Positions 61,581-64,000 of a stretch of DNA of 64,000 nucleotides are shown piece after piece. The notes below the pieces were generated by a model. That model made no database searches and was not told the origin of the DNA. It saw nothing but the letters and a program-made list of their open reading frames with translations. Where the stretch lies: assembly GCA_031277805.1 (NCBI GenBank), contig JAITLR010000029.1, forward strand, positions 1 through 64,000, written 5' to 3'. Numbering within the stretch: the first letter of the stretch is position 1; the number at the start of each line of letters is the position of its first letter. The position numbers were made by a program, and so were the translations under genes. The DNA is from Comamonas sp. GTDB lineage: Bacteria > Pseudomonadota > Gammaproteobacteria > Burkholderiales > Burkholderiaceae_C.

Positions 61581-62240
61581 TCAGAGCTGAACCGGCGTCA
61601 TCCGGCAAATCTGGTCGGCCATGGTTTCTGCCTCCTGCGCGTTGTGCGTCACCAAAATGGCGGTCTGCCCGGCAGCACGCAGAATGTCACGCACTTCGAC
61701 GGTCAATCTCTCCCGTGTGACGGCGTCCAGATTGGAAAAAGGCTCGTCAAGCAACAGCAGCGCCGGAGACGGCGCAAGAGCCCGCGCCAGCGCCACGCGC
61801 TGCTGCTGGCCACCGGAGAGCTCGTGCGGAAACTTGCTGCCTGAACTCGCCAGCCCCACCACGGCCAGCAGCTCCCGCACACGCTGATCGCGCTCGACCC
61901 TGGTGCTGCGGCGCAGCCCAAAGCCCACGTTCTGTGCGGCCGTCAGATGGGGAAACAGGCCGTATTCCTGAAACATCATGCCCACATGGCGCTGTTCGGG
62001 CGGCAGATGAGTTTTAGGGCCGGAAAGCAGCCGCTCGCCCAGATGGATGCTGCCCGCGCGCACGGGCTCAAAGCCCGCGATGGCGCGCAGCACCGAAGTC
62101 TTGCCGCAGCCCGATGGCCCCAGCAGGCTGGCGATATGACCTGCGGGCACTTGCAGGTCAAAGCTCTGCAGCACGGTGTGAAAGCCCTGAGGCGATTCGT
62201 AGCCCAGATGCAGCTGTGCAATTTGTAGAGAGGCAGTCAT
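61581..62240 (-). CDS. fbpC: Ferric-iron-type ABC transporter ATP-binding protein
   Basis: ATPase subunit (219 residues) that powers the adjacent permease. It shows Walker A LLGPSGCGKTSVLRAIAGF, Q-loop MMFQEYGLFPHLTAAQNVGFGL, signature ELSGGQQQRVALARAL, Walker B LLLLDEPFSNLD and the H-loop ILVTHNAQEAETMA. It ends right after the core domain, so it lacks the C-terminal TOBE domain found in most FbpC/PotA proteins of ~350 residues. It follows the permease by a gap that holds a repeat copy. Confidence 0.9.
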   Translation of the reverse strand: MTASLQIAQLHLGYESPQGFHTVLQSFDLQVPAGHIASLLGPSGCGKTSVLRAIAGFEPVRAGSIHLGERLLSGPKTHLPPEQRHVGMMFQEYGLFPHLTAAQNVGFGLRRSTRVERDQRVRELLAVVGLASSGSKFPHELSGGQQQRVALARALAPSPALLLLDEPFSNLDAVTRERLTVEVRDILRAAGQTAILVTHNAQEAETMADQICRMTPVQL

Positions 62241-62254
62241 GCAATCACTTCATA

Positions 62255-62307
62255 TTCAATAGCTGCTTGCGCAATACCAGAAAGCGCTTGAGGCCGATTT
62301 CATCTTA
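62255..62307 (+). repeat. Dispersed repeat family A, copy
   Basis: TTCAATAGCTGCTTGCGCAATACCAGAAAGCGCTTGAGGCCGATTTCATCTTAA, the clearest copy. Its last bases overlap the permease stop codon on the other strand. Confidence 0.75.
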
Positions 62308-63957
62308 ATTTTTTGCGACAGACAGCTGGGTACGCGCCAGCAGCATGACGGGAACCAGCCCCGCCACCACAATGCACAGCGCGGCAATCGCGCCTTCTTC
62401 ATAGGTGCCGCGAGCGGCTTCGGCATAGAGCCAGGTGGCCAGGGTATCGAAATCCGCCGGGCGCAGCAGCAAGGTGGCAGGCAGCTCCTTCATCGCGTCG
62501 ACAAACACCAGCATGGCACTGGTGGCCATGGCGGGGCGCAGCAGCGGCAGATGTACGCGGCGCAGCGTGCCGAGGCGCCCTTCGCCCAGCAGGCGCGAGG
62601 CCTGCTCCAGCGTCGGCGGAATACGCACCAGACCGGCCTCGATTGCGCCCACGGGCATGACCAGAAAGCGAATCACGCAGGCAGCCACCAACACAATGCC
62701 CTGCCCCATCAGCGGCAGGCCGTCCATGCCGAAAAGCTGTGCCAGCCCGGCGTCGAATGCCAGCGCCGGCGTCAGCAGTCCGATAGCCAGCACCGTGCCG
62801 GGCACGGCATAGCCCAGCGCCGCCAGTTGCGCCTGCCAGCGCGAAGACGCACGCGTGCTGATGCTGGTGCGCGTGGCCCAGGCCACGACAAGACCCGCGG
62901 CCACCGCGATCACGGTCACCCCCAGTGCCAGCCCCAGCGTATTGAGCAGGCTGGACAGCAGGCCTGCCGAGATACCCGAGCCCTGCGCAAAGCGCTTGGC
63001 ACTTTCCCAGCCCAGATAGGCAGCGGGGGCCGCAAAGCCGATGAGCACGGGCACGCTGCAGAACAGCGTGGCCAGCCAGCCCGTCTGCGCCGGCAGACGG
63101 TGCGGCTCCATCGCGCGCATGCGCTGGGCCGAGCCAAAGCGCTGGCGGCTGCGGCCTTGGCGCTCCAGCCAGACAAGCGCCACCACGGCCAGCAGCATGG
63201 AGCAGGCGATCTGCGCCGCCCCGGCCAAATCGGAGCGTGTGACCCAGGTGGTGTAAATCGACACCGTGAGCGTATGCACGCCCAGGAATTCGGAGGCGCC
63301 AATGTCGTTGAGCGTCTCCAGCAATGCCAGGCTCAGGCCCACCGCCAGCGCGGGCCGCGCCATGGGAAGGGCCACGCGCCAGAAAGCGCCCCAGCGCGTC
63401 TCGCCCAGCGAGCGCGCCGCCTCCATCAGGTGTGCAGGCTGGGTCATGAACATGGCCCGCGCCGTCATATAGACATAGGGGTAGAGCGTGAAGCCCAGCA
63501 CAAAGATCGCACCGCCCATGGAACGCAGATCGGGCAGCCGCCACTGGCGCGGACTGTCATAGCCCAGCAACCAGCGCAGCGCGCCCTGCACCGGACCAAT
63601 GGGGTGCAGCAAGTCCAGATAGGCAAAGGCCACGATATAGGCCGGCATGGCCAGTGGCAGCAGCAGCGCCCAGTGCAGCCAGCGCCGCCCCGGAAAGTCA
63701 TAGGCCGTCACCAGCCAGGCGCAGCCCGCGCCGACCACCAGCACCAACAGGCCTACTCCGCCCAGCAACCAGGCCGTATTGGCAGCGGCATCGGGCAGCA
63801 CATAGCGCACCAGATCCTGCCAGTGCGAAAAATCGGCCCCCAGAGCCAGCCAGGCCAGCGAGGCAATGGGCGCAAACACCCCCAGCGCAATCAACCAGCT
63901 TGCACCCTGCCACACCGGACCTACAGGCCTGAGCCCTGAACGAAGAAAAGACAACAT
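62305..63957 (-). CDS. fbpB: Ferric-iron-type ABC transporter permease (fused two-domain)
   Basis: Inner-membrane permease of 550 residues with about twelve hydrophobic helices, made of two similar halves, as in FbpB/SfuB. Each half carries an EAA-type loop facing the ATPase: MEAARSLGETRWGAFWRVALPMARPALAVGLSLALLETLNDIGASEFLG in the first, and LEQASRLLGEGRLGTLRRVHLPLLRPAMATSAMLVFVDAMKELPATLLLR in the second. These match ferric iron importers better than thiamine permeases. ATG at 63957 is chosen over a TTG one codon earlier. The periplasmic binding protein is probably beyond the right edge. Confidence 0.92.
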   Translation of the reverse strand: MLSFLRSGLRPVGPVWQGASWLIALGVFAPIASLAWLALGADFSHWQDLVRYVLPDAAANTAWLLGGVGLLVLVVGAGCAWLVTAYDFPGRRWLHWALLLPLAMPAYIVAFAYLDLLHPIGPVQGALRWLLGYDSPRQWRLPDLRSMGGAIFVLGFTLYPYVYMTARAMFMTQPAHLMEAARSLGETRWGAFWRVALPMARPALAVGLSLALLETLNDIGASEFLGVHTLTVSIYTTWVTRSDLAGAAQIACSMLLAVVALVWLERQGRSRQRFGSAQRMRAMEPHRLPAQTGWLATLFCSVPVLIGFAAPAAYLGWESAKRFAQGSGISAGLLSSLLNTLGLALGVTVIAVAAGLVVAWATRTSISTRASSRWQAQLAALGYAVPGTVLAIGLLTPALAFDAGLAQLFGMDGLPLMGQGIVLVAACVIRFLVMPVGAIEAGLVRIPPTLEQASRLLGEGRLGTLRRVHLPLLRPAMATSAMLVFVDAMKELPATLLLRPADFDTLATWLYAEAARGTYEEGAIAALCIVVAGLVPVMLLARTQLSVAKN

Positions 63958-64000
63958 CAACTGCGCAAGAAAAACGGCCGCACCCAGAAAACCAAAAAGC

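Noticed and set aside
62551..63939. Long plus-strand open frame opposite the iron permease
   Set aside because: Composition is Arg/Gln/His-rich and mirrors the hydrophobic permease codons; no ribosome-binding site.

Overview
The window looks like part of a betaproteobacterial chromosome, most likely Comamonadaceae and close to Comamonas testosteroni. The evidence is the GC-rich coding bias, the E. coli-like split of flagellar operons (divergent flgA-flgMN / flgB-L, fliE / fliF-K, motAB-cheYZ, flhBAF-fliA), two short dispersed repeat families, and the protein sequences themselves. The species name is inference. About 48 kb (2.3-53.4 kb) is one continuous chemotaxis and flagellum island. It encodes nearly the whole motility machine. 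No flhDC master-regulator gene, methyl-accepting chemoreceptor or complete fleN/flhG is seen in the window.

Layout. 0.3-2.2 kb: the ABC-F ATPase uup, with a perfect hairpin in its leader. 2.3-8.8 kb, minus strand: a chemotaxis operon (small CheZ-like protein, CheY-like regulator, cheA, cheW, cheR, cheD, cheB). 8.9-10.7 kb, plus strand: a soluble receiver-histidine kinase hybrid and its NarL-type regulator. 10.9-22.5 kb, minus strand: the basal body, switch and export genes fliFGHIJK and fliLMNOPQR, with fliE divergent. 23.2-29.1 kb, minus strand: fliT, fliS, fliD and two tandem flagellin genes. 29.5-32.5 kb, plus strand: motA, motB, cheY, cheZ. 32.8-39.3 kb, minus strand: flhB, flhA, flhF, a P-loop-less protein in the flhG position, and fliA. 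39.4-51.5 kb, minus strand: a degenerate-EAL/HDOD protein and flgB through flgL. 51.8-53.4 kb, plus strand: flgA, flgM, flgN.

53.5-57.4 kb carries a four-gene set: an ArnT-like glycosyltransferase, an undecaprenyl-phosphate glycosyltransferase, a GtrA-like membrane protein and a YdjC/NaxD-like deacetylase. Its gene content matches the lipid A hexosamine modification systems of Francisella (FlmF2-NaxD-FlmK) and Bordetella (Lgm). 57.4-61.6 kb holds a MocR-type regulator divergent from an aminotransferase, followed by a PhzF-like enzyme. 61.6-64 kb holds the ATPase and permease of a ferric-iron-type ABC importer that runs off the right edge.

How the parts work together. The che operon and cheY/cheZ carry chemosensory signals to FliM/FliN/FliG. 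FliA and its anti-sigma factor FlgM control late genes: sigma-28-type promoters are readable upstream of one flagellin, fliST and flgM. The most unusual features are the mini-CheZ at the head of the che operon, the sensor-less receiver-kinase next to it, a roughly 80-120 bp repeat that always begins at a stop codon (seven copies, four of them inside flagellar gene runs), and a second repeat of about 50 bp that also sits inside the coding sequences of fliK and the MocR gene.
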